Below are positions 26,364-36,461 of a stretch of DNA of 64,000 nt, in pieces (the first letter of the stretch is position 1; each line of letters begins with the position of its first letter). This DNA is from Metapseudomonas otitidis. GTDB taxonomy: Bacteria; Pseudomonadota; Gammaproteobacteria; Pseudomonadales; Pseudomonadaceae. The notes below the pieces were generated by a model. That model searched no databases and was not told the origin of the DNA. It was given only the letters and a program-made list of their open reading frames with translations. The stretch is from assembly GCF_900111835.1 (NCBI RefSeq), contig NZ_FOJP01000007.1, positions 1 through 64,000 on the forward strand. The letters are read 5' to 3'. The position numbers and the translations under genes are program-made.

Positions 26364-27646
26364 ACGCACCACAGACCGCTCTGCCCGCCTCGCTCTGGGC
26401 CGCCACGGCAACGCCGGCACCGGCGACGCCCGCCCTCGCCGAAGACGCCCGGGTGGATGTCGCCATCGTCGGCGCCGGCTACACCGGCCTGGTCACCGCC
26501 CTGCACCTAGCCGCCGCCGGCACCCGCGTCTGCGTACTGGATGCCGGCGAGCCCGGCTGGGGCGCCTCCGGGCGCAACGGCGGCCAGGTGATCCCCGGCC
26601 TCAAGTACGACCCCGACGCCCTGCGCAAGCGCTTCGGCGGCGAACAGGCCGAGCACTTGATCGACGTGGCGGGCGGCGCAGCGGACGAGGTGTTCACCCT
26701 GATCGAGCGCCACGCCATCGACTGCGACGCCACCCGCCGGGGCTGGATCCAGCCGGCCGCCTCGCCGGCCGCGCTGCGCACCATCGAGGGTCGCGCCGAG
26801 CAATGGCGCCGGCACGGCGTCCCGGTGGAGCTACTGGACCGGGAGCAGGTCACCCGGCGCATCGGCAGCCCCCACTACCTGGGCGCCTGGGTCGACCCGC
26901 GCGCCGGCAGCGTGCAGCCCCTCAGCTACGCCCGTGGCCTGGTCCGGGCGGCCCAGGCCGAAGGGGCTAGCATCCACGGCCACAGCCGGGTGACCGGCCT
27001 GTCAGCGCAGGGCGGCGGCTGGCGCCTGGCCACGGCCGGTGGGCACAGCGTCCACGCCGAGCGGGTGCTGCTGGCCACCAACGGCTACACCGACGCCCTG
27101 TGGCCCGGCCTGCGCCAGACCGTGCTCGCCGCCAACAGTTTCATCGTCGCCACCCGCCCGCTGCCCGAGGCCCTGCGGCGCAGCGTGCTGCCAGGCGGCG
27201 AGGTGTGCTCGGACGCCCGCCGGCTGCTGCTGTACTTCAAGCAGGACGCCCAGGGCCGCCTGCTGCTCGGCGGCCGGGGCCCCTTCGCCGAACCCCGCCA
27301 GGCGGGGGACTGGGCCCATCTGGAGCAATCCCTCACGCACCTCTTCCCGCAACTGGCCGGGGTGCCCATCGACTACCGCTGGAGCGGTCGCGTCGCCCTG
27401 ACCCAGGACTTCCTGCCGCACCTGCACGAACCGGCGCCGGGACTCTCGATCCTGCTGGGCTACAACGGGCGGGGCGTGGCCCTGGCAACTGCATTGGGCC
27501 GACGAATGGCACAGCGGATGCTGGGCTCGGCCGAGACGTTCCCGTTCCCGCCAAGCCCCGTGCGCCCGCTGCCTTTCCATGGACTGCAACGCCTTTACCT
27601 GGGCGCCGGCATCGCATGGTACCGACTGCTGGACGCCCTGTTCTAG
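26360..27646 (+). CDS. FAD-dependent oxidoreductase (DAO family, PuuB/OrdL-like)
   Basis: 428 aa. The dinucleotide-binding motif VDVAIVGAGYTGLVTALHLA is at about residues 32-51, followed by the ASGRNGGQV block common to gamma-glutamylputrescine oxidase and related amine oxidases. The C-terminal LLGYNGRGVALATALGRRMA closes the FAD site. It overlaps the ATPase gene by four bases, so the oxidase probably acts on the imported amine or amino acid in the cytoplasm. The substrate is not identified. Confidence 0.87.
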   Translation: MNAPQTALPASLWAATATPAPATPALAEDARVDVAIVGAGYTGLVTALHLAAAGTRVCVLDAGEPGWGASGRNGGQVIPGLKYDPDALRKRFGGEQAEHLIDVAGGAADEVFTLIERHAIDCDATRRGWIQPAASPAALRTIEGRAEQWRRHGVPVELLDREQVTRRIGSPHYLGAWVDPRAGSVQPLSYARGLVRAAQAEGASIHGHSRVTGLSAQGGGWRLATAGGHSVHAERVLLATNGYTDALWPGLRQTVLAANSFIVATRPLPEALRRSVLPGGEVCSDARRLLLYFKQDAQGRLLLGGRGPFAEPRQAGDWAHLEQSLTHLFPQLAGVPIDYRWSGRVALTQDFLPHLHEPAPGLSILLGYNGRGVALATALGRRMAQRMLGSAETFPFPPSPVRPLPFHGLQRLYLGAGIAWYRLLDALF

Positions 27647-27658
27647 CGGCAGTACGGC

Positions 27659-30100
27659 TTACCAGTCGTAGGTGACTTCAAGGCTCGCCGTGCGCTCCTG
27701 GCCGTAGTAGCAGCCGAAGGCATAGTTGCAGTCCGACACATAGTCGCGGTCGAAGAGGTTCTGCACGTTCAGGCTGGCCTGCAGGCCCTTGAGGTCAGCC
27801 GACAGTTCCCCCAGCTGGTAGCGCAGGGTGGTGTCGTAGACGACATAGGCGGGGGTACTGAAGCTGTTGGCCGCGTCGCCGGGCTTGCGTCCGGTGTAAC
27901 GGGCACCCGCTCCCCAGGTGACACCGGGCAGCCCGACCAGGTGGTAATCCACCCAGGCAGCGGCGGATACGGGCGCCTGGGCCTCGCTGCGGTTTCCTTC
28001 GTTGCCGTAGGTGTCACGGGTGTAGAAGGCGTCGAGGTAGCTGCCGGAGAGCAGGACATCGAAGCGCCCGAGGCGCGCCTTGGCCTCCAGCTCCGCACCC
28101 CGCGTGCGCATTTGCCCGGACTGGATCTCGTACTGGGGATAGTCGACATCGCCGGTCCGCACGTTCTTCTGGGTGATCTCGAAGACCGATGCGGTCAGCA
28201 GCAGGTCCTCGTGGGGCTGGTACTTCACGCCCGCCTCGTACTGGATGCCCTCGATGGGCTCGAACGCCTTGCCACCCCGCTCCGGCGCGCCCGTCCCGAC
28301 GGTGGGCATGAAGGACTCGGAATAGCTGATGTAAGGCGCCAGGCCGAATGCGGTCAGGTAGGTCAGCCCCGCCCGTGCGGTGAACCGGTTGTCTCGCTGC
28401 GTCGTCTCGGTACGCGCCAGCAGGTCCTTGTTCTCAACCTCCGCCCAATCCTGGCGACCGCCAAGAGTCAGCAACCAATTGCCCAGGCGCAGTTGGTCCT
28501 GCAGGTAGAGACCGGTCTGGCGGACCGTGTTGTCCCAGCGGGTATCCAACTGCGGGGTGACGCTGCTGGTGTCGTAGTTGTTGCGGCCGTACAGGTCGAT
28601 GGGCAGCACGCTGTAGGCGTTGTAGCCCTGGTACTTGCGGTTGAAGTCGCGGTAGTCCACGCCCACCAGCGTGGTGTGCTGCACGGGCCCGGTGTCGAAG
28701 CTGTAGGTCAGGTTGTTGTCGAGGGTGTAGGTGGTGTTGTGCTGGCGCCAATCCAACTTCACGCGGTTGACCCGCGTGTAGTCGGTCTGGCCGAGTCCGT
28801 CGACAACGAAACCCCGCAGGTAGAAGCCCTTGTAGCGGTCACGGACATCGATGTAGCGCGCTGTGGAACGGAACTTCAGGTCATCGTCGAAACGGTGCTC
28901 GAAGTCGTAGCCGAGGACGTACTGGTCGCGCTGGTAGTCGTTGTAGTTCGAGTCTCCGGAGAAGAAGTCGCGGTCGATCCGCTGCCCATTCGGCCCCCGG
29001 ACCAGGCTGCCGATCCTGGGCAGGGCCTGGTAGTCCGCCTTGCCATCGTCCCGCTGCACCTGCGCCAGCAAGGTCAGGTCGGTGTCATCCGACACCGCCC
29101 AGCTGAAGCTCGGCGCCAGCAGCAGACGGCCATTGCGGGTGTGATCGATCTGGCCATTGCCCTTGCGCGCCAGAGCCACCAGCCGGTAGGCCAGGTCCTG
29201 CTCGGTATCCAGTACACCCTGGGTGTCCAGCGCACCATTGACCCGATGGTCGTCGCCCAGGCCGAACTTGACCTGGTTGCGTGTTTCACCGGTAGGTCGC
29301 TTGGACACGAGGTTGACCAGGCCACCCGGCTGGTTCTGCCCATAGAGCACGGACGCCGGCCCCTTGAGGACCTCGGCCCGCTCCAGCGTGTAGGGGTCGA
29401 TCTGCGGGGCTCCGCCCAGGCTGCCGGCATACGGGAGGTAGGCTCCATCCAGGTAAAGCGCTGCCGGCGCGAATCCGCGGCTGGTGATTTCGTCGGCAAT
29501 CACGTTGCGATCGGTGAAACCGTTCACCCCGATACCCGGCGTATAGCGCAGGGCCTGGGTGAGGTCCTGCGCGCCCTGGGCCTGCATCTGGTCGGCGGTG
29601 ACCACGTTGATGCTCTGCGGAACCTCCAGCAACGACGCGTCGGTCTTGGTTCCGGTGGCGCTGCGCGTGGCGATGTAGCCGACCACGGGGCCATAGGCCG
29701 ACTCGCTTGCGGTGCTGGCGACGGTGGTGGGCGCCAGTTGCAGGCCAGCCTCGTCGCCCACCGGCTGCAATCCATAGAGCCCCTCACCCTCGCGAACAGC
29801 ACGCAAACCGCTGCCATGCAGCAAAGCCTCCAACCCGGCTTCGATGCCGGTGTCACCGTTCAGGCCTGGGCTGGAACGCCCCTGAACCAGGGCCGGGTCG
29901 ATAGGCAGTGTGATCCCGGCCTGCACGGCGAACTCGACCAGCGCCGTCCCCAGGGAACCGGCCGGTACGGCAAAGTGACGGACCCCATCCGCAGCATTGA
30001 GCGGAAGGGCGACGGCCGCCGTGCTGGTGGCCAGCACGAGAGCCAGGCAGCGGACCCGCTGGGCCAGTGGGTGGAGGGAGAAAAGAGTGGCGGGCTGCAT
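27659..30100 (-). CDS. TonB-dependent siderophore receptor with signalling domain
   Basis: 813 aa from ATG 30100. A signal peptide ends near LNAA. A secretin/TonB short N-terminal (STN) domain follows (about 40-120), as in FecA/FpvA transducers. Next come the plug (about 150-270; LEVPQSINVVTADQMQAQG, RGFAPAALYLDGA) and a 22-strand-type barrel ending with a terminal aromatic (EVTYDW). The STN domain and the adjacent FecR and FecI genes indicate a receptor that senses its ligand and signals to induce its own synthesis. Fpv/Fox-like siderophores are likely; the ligand is unknown. Confidence 0.93.
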   Translation of the reverse strand: MQPATLFSLHPLAQRVRCLALVLATSTAAVALPLNAADGVRHFAVPAGSLGTALVEFAVQAGITLPIDPALVQGRSSPGLNGDTGIEAGLEALLHGSGLRAVREGEGLYGLQPVGDEAGLQLAPTTVASTASESAYGPVVGYIATRSATGTKTDASLLEVPQSINVVTADQMQAQGAQDLTQALRYTPGIGVNGFTDRNVIADEITSRGFAPAALYLDGAYLPYAGSLGGAPQIDPYTLERAEVLKGPASVLYGQNQPGGLVNLVSKRPTGETRNQVKFGLGDDHRVNGALDTQGVLDTEQDLAYRLVALARKGNGQIDHTRNGRLLLAPSFSWAVSDDTDLTLLAQVQRDDGKADYQALPRIGSLVRGPNGQRIDRDFFSGDSNYNDYQRDQYVLGYDFEHRFDDDLKFRSTARYIDVRDRYKGFYLRGFVVDGLGQTDYTRVNRVKLDWRQHNTTYTLDNNLTYSFDTGPVQHTTLVGVDYRDFNRKYQGYNAYSVLPIDLYGRNNYDTSSVTPQLDTRWDNTVRQTGLYLQDQLRLGNWLLTLGGRQDWAEVENKDLLARTETTQRDNRFTARAGLTYLTAFGLAPYISYSESFMPTVGTGAPERGGKAFEPIEGIQYEAGVKYQPHEDLLLTASVFEITQKNVRTGDVDYPQYEIQSGQMRTRGAELEAKARLGRFDVLLSGSYLDAFYTRDTYGNEGNRSEAQAPVSAAAWVDYHLVGLPGVTWGAGARYTGRKPGDAANSFSTPAYVVYDTTLRYQLGELSADLKGLQASLNVQNLFDRDYVSDCNYAFGCYYGQERTASLEVTYDW

Positions 30101-30162
30101 CAGGGTGTCCCCGTGTTGTGGTTGGCAGTGTCGAGGAAGGGACACGCCAACCACGAAAACAC

Positions 30163-30181
30163 GACAACAATTCTCATTAGC
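30163..30181 (-). promoter_or_regulatory. Weak Fur-like half-site upstream of the receptor
   Basis: The minus strand reads TAATGAGAATTGTTGTCG, matching one half of a Fur box (AATGAGAAT) with a poor second half. It sits between fecR and the receptor gene. Control may instead come from the FecI sigma factor promoter, which I could not identify. Confidence 0.35.
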
Positions 30182-30195
30182 GCGTATGCAGCGCC

Positions 30196-31146
30196 TCAGG
30201 TACGGGGAGCCAGCGTCACCCAGTATCGGGTCCGGTAGTGGATATCCACAGGCAAGGTACGCGCCAGGGACTCCAGCACCTGGCCCGTATCGGCCAACTG
30301 GAAGGCACCGGAGATGCGCAGCCCGGCGACGGCAGGGTCACAGCGCAGCACACCGGGTCGGTAGCGTCCCAGCTCCTCGATGAATGCCCCCAGGGTGAGC
30401 CCTTCGGCCCGCAGCACACCACGCACCCAGTCGTCCGTTCCGGGCTGCAACGGCCTCACCTCGCCCATCCGCAGATCGTCGAACTCACTCTGGTAGCCCG
30501 CCCCCAGCAGAGTGGCCGAAGGGGCACCGACGGGCTTCAGCTCGACGGCGCCCGACTGCACTGCCACCTGGGTGAGCCCCTCGCGTTGTCGCACGGTGAA
30601 GCGCGTCCCCACCGGTCGCACCAGGCCCTCACGGGTCTGCACCCAGAACGGTCGGCCAGACGCGTCCACGGCGGTGGACACCTGGATTTCACCAGCGTGC
30701 AGGCGCAGCAGGCGTCGCTGCTCATCGAACGCCAGATCAAGGGCACTGGCGGTGTTGAGGACGACCTGGGTGCCATCGGGCAGTTGGATCTCGCGTCGCT
30801 CGCCGACTGCCGTACGCTCGTCTGCCACCCAGCTGCGCCAGGGCGTTGCCCGATAGCCGATGACCCCGCAGGGCGCGGCGAGGGCAGCCAGGGCCAGCAG
30901 CTTCAGCAATGCTCGGCGATCCGCTGTCGCCGGCCGTCCCAGGGCCTGACCGGCAATGGCAGGCGGAATGCCTTGTAGCCGCTGATGAAACTGTTCGGCA
31001 ATCTGCCAGGCGCGTTCGTGCGCCTCATGGCTGGCTCGCCAGCGGGCGCACTCGGCGTGCACCGCCTCGCTGGCCCCGGCCTGCAGGCGAACGAACCAGC
31101 GCGCCGCCTCCCGGGCAATCCTCCTTTCGATGGGACCTGCGCTCAC
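30196..31146 (-). CDS. fecR: FecR-family anti-sigma factor / signal transducer
   Basis: 316 aa from a GTG at 31146 overlapping the fecI stop (GTGA). An N-terminal DUF4880-type segment (RIAREAARWFVRLQAG, WRASHEAHERAW) is followed by a membrane segment at about 88-107 (LLKLLALAALAAPCGVIGY). The periplasmic FecR domain contains RREIQLPDGTQVVLNTASALDL, and the C-terminal STN-like region contains LADTGQVLESLARTLPVDI. FecR passes the receptor signal to FecI across the inner membrane. Confidence 0.92.
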   Translation of the reverse strand: MSAGPIERRIAREAARWFVRLQAGASEAVHAECARWRASHEAHERAWQIAEQFHQRLQGIPPAIAGQALGRPATADRRALLKLLALAALAAPCGVIGYRATPWRSWVADERTAVGERREIQLPDGTQVVLNTASALDLAFDEQRRLLRLHAGEIQVSTAVDASGRPFWVQTREGLVRPVGTRFTVRQREGLTQVAVQSGAVELKPVGAPSATLLGAGYQSEFDDLRMGEVRPLQPGTDDWVRGVLRAEGLTLGAFIEELGRYRPGVLRCDPAVAGLRISGAFQLADTGQVLESLARTLPVDIHYRTRYWVTLAPRT

Positions 31147-31661
31147 AACAGATCCCCTGCAATCACGATGCACTCCTCATACGCCTGGGCGAGATAGCGC
31201 TGCACGGAGCGCACATGCACACACAGGCGCTGGGCGATTTCCTCCTGGGTGCAACCTTCGAGCTGGGACAGCAGGAAGGCCTCACGGGCTTTTGCAGACA
31301 ACCGCTGAAGCACCTGGTCGACCTCCTGCAAGGCCTCCAGCAGGAGCGCCTGCTGCTCCAGGGACGGCACCGCAGGCTCGGGCAACTCCGCCAGGGCATC
31401 GAGGTAGGCGCGTTCCAGCGACTTGCGCCGGTAGAAGTTGATCAGCAGGCGATTGGCCACGGTCGCCAGGTAGGCTCGCGGGGCGTCGATCGATTGCGGT
31501 CGGGCCACCAGCAGGCGAAGGAAGCTGTCCTGGGTCAGGTCGGCAGCATCGGCACCATTGCCCAGGCGTTTGCGCAGCCAGTTGAGCAGCCAGCCATGGT
31601 GTTCACGGTAAAGCTGCTGCAGCGGATCACCGGAGCAGCTCTGGTGGGGGGCGACTGGCAT
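31143..31661 (-). CDS. fecI: FecI-family ECF sigma factor
   Basis: 172 aa from ATG 31661 (AGGGAAG six bases upstream). Sigma70 region 2 is LYREHHGWLLNWLRKRLGN to LTQDSFLRLLV and APRAYLATVANRLLINFYRR. Region 4 is LPEP to CTQEEIAQRLCVHVRSVQRYLAQAY at the C-terminus. Sigma factors of this class transcribe the neighbouring TonB receptor gene when the siderophore is bound. A Fur-like box lies just upstream. An in-frame ATG at 31682 is an alternative start. Confidence 0.92.
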   Translation of the reverse strand: MPVAPHQSCSGDPLQQLYREHHGWLLNWLRKRLGNGADAADLTQDSFLRLLVARPQSIDAPRAYLATVANRLLINFYRRKSLERAYLDALAELPEPAVPSLEQQALLLEALQEVDQVLQRLSAKAREAFLLSQLEGCTQEEIAQRLCVHVRSVQRYLAQAYEECIVIAGDLL

Positions 31662-31699
31662 GGAGGACTTCCCTGGCGACATGCGCCTGACCGACATCA

Positions 31700-31718
31700 A
31701 ATGAGAAAAAGTCTCATT
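31700..31718. promoter_or_regulatory. Fur-box-like inverted repeat upstream of fecI
   Basis: AATGAGAAAAAGTCTCATT contains perfect 7-bp arms (AATGAGA / TCTCATT) around five bases and resembles the Pseudomonas Fur 19-mer. Its position 39 bases upstream of the fecI ATG fits iron repression of the sigma/anti-sigma pair. Confidence 0.68.
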
Positions 31719-31810
31719 CTATGTAGAGCCCCAGCAGCGAGCAATCACCCATCGGCGTCACGGGATGTTCAACGGCACGTCTTCAAACGGTCACCTGCTG
31801 CGCAAATGCT

Positions 31811-31834
31811 GGGGGCTCCGACAACGGAGCCCCT
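31811..31834. other. Stem-loop upstream of the small conserved gene
   Basis: GGGGCTCC and GGAGCCCC form an 8-bp perfect stem around GACAAC just ahead of the ribosome site of the 74-aa gene. There is no T tract. It could modulate translation of the small gene. Confidence 0.4.
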
Positions 31835-31845
31835 GGAGACCCGAC

Positions 31846-32070
31846 ATGACTCATCCCCATGACGTGCGTTCGGACGCCCCCGTCCTCGACAGCAAGACCC
31901 GCCGCAAACTCGAAGACCAGCGCCGGATGCGTTTCCGCCGCGCCATCGAGGCCCATGCCGAAGAACGGCGCCTGAAGGCCGAGATCGACGATTATCCCGA
32001 CCTGATCGCCATCAACTACCTGTTGTCGACAACGGCAAAGCGCCGTCGAAACGCTGCGAAAGCGTGCTGA
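31846..32070 (+). CDS. Small charged protein of unknown function
   Basis: 74 aa from ATG 31846 with GGAGA upstream. Very rich in Arg, Lys, Glu and Asp; the core KTRRKLEDQRRMRFRRAIE and AHAEERRLKAEIDDY is probably helical, followed by a short hydrophobic DLIAINYLLS. The RRAIE-EERRL pattern is reminiscent of the small PA3496-family envelope proteins, but I am not sure of the relation. Its last 59 bases overlap the end of the convergent LysR gene. It is a real gene if the codon use, typical of neighbours, is trusted; function unknown. Confidence 0.6.
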   Translation: MTHPHDVRSDAPVLDSKTRRKLEDQRRMRFRRAIEAHAEERRLKAEIDDYPDLIAINYLLSTTAKRRRNAAKAC

Positions 32071-32977
32071 TCTGGGCGCGTTCTTCGCGGATGTAGCTGA
32101 TGAAGGCCTGGGCAACCGGTGACAGCCGTTTGCCCTTGGCATGCACCACGCACCAGCTGCGGTAGAGCGGCAGTTCCTCCACCGGCAGTTCCCGCAGCAA
32201 CCCCGTGGCCAGTTCCAGGCTGACCGCATGACGGGGCAGCAGGCCGATGCCCAGGCCCGCCACCACGCACTCGCGCAACGCATCCAGGGAGGTGACTTCC
32301 TGGGTGTGGGCGAAGTGCGCGCGCTTCTGCTGGAAGTACTCCTCGCAGGCCTTGCGGGTGCCGGAGCCGGCCTCGCGCACCAGCAGCGGGAAGGGCTCCA
32401 GGTCCTTGAGGGTCAGGCTGCGGGCGTGGCACAGCGGGTGGTCCGGCGGGGCCACGGCGATGATCGGGTTGTTCAGGAACGGCAGGAACTCCAGGGCCAT
32501 GTCCTGGGGCACCAGGGACATGATCACCAGGTCGTCGCGGTTGTCCGCCAGGCGCTTGATCGCCTGGGCGCGGTTGACCACCGTGAGGTGCAGGCTGACG
32601 TCCGGGTGCTGCTGGCGGAAGGCGGCGAACAGGTGGGGCACGAAGTACTTGGCGCTGGACTCCACCGCCAGGTTGAGCTGCCCCTGCAGCGAACCCTGCA
32701 GGTCGGAGAGCTGCATGTCGAGGCTCTCCAGCCGCTGGAAAATGTCGCCGCTGGCCACGTACAACGCCTCGGCGGCATCGGTCTGGTAGAGCTTCTTGCC
32801 CACGTATTCGAACAGCGGCTGGCCAACCAGCTCTTCCAGCTGGCGGATCTGCAGGCTCACCGCCGGCTGGGTCAACGCCATCTCCTCCGCCGCGCGGCTG
32901 TAGGAGCGGCTCTCGTACACGGCACGGAACACCTGGAGCTGGCGCAACGTCATGCGCAGCAGGGTCTTGCGCATCAT
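32012..32977 (-). CDS. pycR: LysR-family regulator next to pyruvate carboxylase (PycR-like)
   Basis: 321 aa LysR-type regulator. HTH at about 9-68 (MTLRQLQVFRAVYESRSYSR, TQPAVSLQIRQLEELVGQPLF), then a CysB/CbbR-like effector domain. Two ATGs in tandem (32977 and 32974) both sit after GAGG; spacing slightly favours the second. It is divergent from pycA, the same arrangement as P. aeruginosa PA5437 (pycR). An A+T-rich intergenic palindrome is a candidate site. Confidence 0.87.
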   Translation of the reverse strand: MMRKTLLRMTLRQLQVFRAVYESRSYSRAAEEMALTQPAVSLQIRQLEELVGQPLFEYVGKKLYQTDAAEALYVASGDIFQRLESLDMQLSDLQGSLQGQLNLAVESSAKYFVPHLFAAFRQQHPDVSLHLTVVNRAQAIKRLADNRDDLVIMSLVPQDMALEFLPFLNNPIIAVAPPDHPLCHARSLTLKDLEPFPLLVREAGSGTRKACEEYFQQKRAHFAHTQEVTSLDALRECVVAGLGIGLLPRHAVSLELATGLLRELPVEELPLYRSWCVVHAKGKRLSPVAQAFISYIREERAQISTLSQRFDGALPLSTTGS

Positions 32978-33036
32978 GGACCTCGATAAATCGGGGGGTG
33001 CGGCGCCGGACTATAAGGCCTTCCTAATGGATATCC

Positions 33037-33048
33037 CAATAATTATTG
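33037..33048. promoter_or_regulatory. Candidate operator between pycR and pycA
   Basis: CAATAATTATTG is a perfect 12-bp palindrome within an A+T-rich stretch (33025-33075) that contrasts with the GC-rich surroundings. It is likely a promoter/LysR binding region; assignment is by position only. Confidence 0.45.
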
Positions 33049-33163
33049 ATTTTGGTTATTCACAAACTTCGATTTAGGTTAGATACGCGACCGTCCAGCC
33101 TGGCTCGGTCACTCGCCGACCGGCCTACGCCGTTCGCCTGCCCACTTGGTCGAGGGAACACTC

Positions 33164-34579
<1,416 letters not shown>

Positions 34580-34595
34580 GGGAAGGATTCAGAAC

Positions 34596-36401
34596 ATGAG
34601 CAAAAAAGTCACCGTCACCGACACCATCCTGCGCGACGCCCACCAGTCGCTGCTGGCCACCCGCATGCGCACCGAGGACATGCTCCCGATCTGCGACAAG
34701 CTGGACAAGGTCGGCTACTGGTCCCTGGAAGTCTGGGGCGGCGCTACCTTCGACGCCTGCGTGCGCTTCCTCAAGGAAGACCCGTGGGAGCGCCTGCGCA
34801 AGCTCAAGGCCGCCCTGCCCAACACCCGCCTGCAGATGCTCCTGCGCGGGCAGAACCTGCTGGGCTACCGCCACTACAGCGACGACGTGGTCCGCGCCTT
34901 CGTGGCCAAGGCCGCCGTCAACGGCATCGACGTGTTCCGCATCTTCGACGCCATGAACGACGTGCGTAACCTGCGCGTCTCCATCGAGGCGGTGAAGGCC
35001 GCCGGCAAGCACGCCCAGGGCACCATCTGCTACACCACCAGCCCGGTGCACACCATCGACGCCTTCGTCGAGCAGGCCAAGCAGATGGCCGCCATGGGCG
35101 TGGACTCCATCGCCATCAAGGACATGGCCGGCCTGCTGACCCCCTACGCCACCGGCGACCTGGTCAAGGCCCTGAAGGATGCCCTGCCCCTGGAAGTGGC
35201 CGTGCACTCCCACGACACCGCCGGCGTGGCCAGCATGTGCCAGCTCAAGGCCGTGGAGAACGGCGCCGACCGCATCGACACCGCCATCTCCAGCATGGCC
35301 TGGGGCACCAGCCACCCCGGCACCGAGTCCATGGTCGCGGCCCTGCGCAACACCCCCTACGACACCGGCCTGGACCTGGAGCTGATCCAGGAGATCGGCC
35401 TGTACTTCCACGCCGTGCGCAAGAAGTACCACCAGTTCGAGAGCGAGTTCACCGGCGTCGACACCCGCGTGCAGGTCAACCAGGTGCCCGGCGGCATGAT
35501 CTCCAACCTGGCCAACCAGCTGAAGGAACAGGGCGCCCTGAACCGCATGGGCGAAGTGCTGGAAGAGATCCCGCGCGTGCGCGCCGACCTGGGCTACCCG
35601 CCCCTGGTCACCCCCACCTCGCAGATCGTCGGCACCCAGGCCTTCTTCAACGTCCTGGCCGGTGAGCGCTACAAGACCATCACCAACGAGGTGAAGCTCT
35701 ACCTGCAAGGCCGCTACGGCAAGGCCGCCGGGCAGATCAACGAAGAACTGCGCCGCCAGGCCATCGGCAACGAGGAAGTCATCGACGTGCGCCCGGCCGA
35801 CCTGCTCAAGCCCGAGCTGGACAAGCTGCGCGCCGAGATCGGCAGCCTGGCCAAGTCCGAGGAAGACGTGCTGACCTTCGCCATGTTCCCGGACATCGGC
35901 CGCAAGTTCCTCGAAGAGCGCGCCGCCGGCACCCTCAAGCCCGAGGAACTGCTGCCCATCCCCAATGGCCAGGGCCCGGCTCCGGTCGGCGGCGAGGGCG
36001 TACCCACCGAGTTCGTGGTGGACGTGCACGGCGAGAGCTACCGCGTGGACATCACCGGCGTGGGCGTGAAGAGCGACGGCAAGCGTCACTTCTACCTGTC
36101 CATCGACGGCATGCCGGAAGAAGTGGTGTTCGAGCCGCTGAACGAATTCATCGGCGGCGGCGGCAACAAGCGCAAGAGCGCCAGCGCACCGGGCGATGTC
36201 AGCACCACCATGCCGGGCAACATCGTCGACGTGCTGGTCAAGGAAGGCGACAGCGTCAAGGCCGGCCAGGCCGTGCTCATCACCGAAGCCATGAAGATGG
36301 AAACCGAGGTCCAGGCGCCCATCGCCGGCACCGTCAAGGCGATCCACGTCGCCAAGGGCGACCGGGTCAACCCGGGCGAGGTGCTGATCGAGATCGAATG
36401 A
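34596..36401 (+). CDS. pycB: Pyruvate carboxylase subunit B (carboxyltransferase + biotin carrier)
   Basis: 601 aa. The N-terminal carboxyltransferase TIM barrel starts VTDTILRDAHQSLLATRMRT and includes the metal-ligand loop AVHSHDTAGVA. A PYC/OADA conserved domain follows (about 300-450). The C-terminal biotinyl domain has EAMKMETEVQAPIAG with the biotinylated lysine at 567. It transfers the carboxyl group to pyruvate, making oxaloacetate to refill the TCA cycle. It is the last gene of the pycAB operon, followed by a clear terminator. Confidence 0.95.
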   Translation: MSKKVTVTDTILRDAHQSLLATRMRTEDMLPICDKLDKVGYWSLEVWGGATFDACVRFLKEDPWERLRKLKAALPNTRLQMLLRGQNLLGYRHYSDDVVRAFVAKAAVNGIDVFRIFDAMNDVRNLRVSIEAVKAAGKHAQGTICYTTSPVHTIDAFVEQAKQMAAMGVDSIAIKDMAGLLTPYATGDLVKALKDALPLEVAVHSHDTAGVASMCQLKAVENGADRIDTAISSMAWGTSHPGTESMVAALRNTPYDTGLDLELIQEIGLYFHAVRKKYHQFESEFTGVDTRVQVNQVPGGMISNLANQLKEQGALNRMGEVLEEIPRVRADLGYPPLVTPTSQIVGTQAFFNVLAGERYKTITNEVKLYLQGRYGKAAGQINEELRRQAIGNEEVIDVRPADLLKPELDKLRAEIGSLAKSEEDVLTFAMFPDIGRKFLEERAAGTLKPEELLPIPNGQGPAPVGGEGVPTEFVVDVHGESYRVDITGVGVKSDGKRHFYLSIDGMPEEVVFEPLNEFIGGGGNKRKSASAPGDVSTTMPGNIVDVLVKEGDSVKAGQAVLITEAMKMETEVQAPIAGTVKAIHVAKGDRVNPGEVLIEIE

Positions 36402-36422
36402 TCCCGACCCGAAGTCCCCGTG

Positions 36423-36447
36423 GGGAGCCGAAAGGCTCCCTTTTTTT
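36423..36447 (+). terminator. Rho-independent terminator of pycAB
   Basis: GGGAGCC (36423-36429), GAAA loop, GGCTCCC (36434-36440) and seven Ts (36441-36447), 22 bases after the pycB stop. Confidence 0.95.
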
Positions 36448-36461
36448 GCCTATGCCCAACG

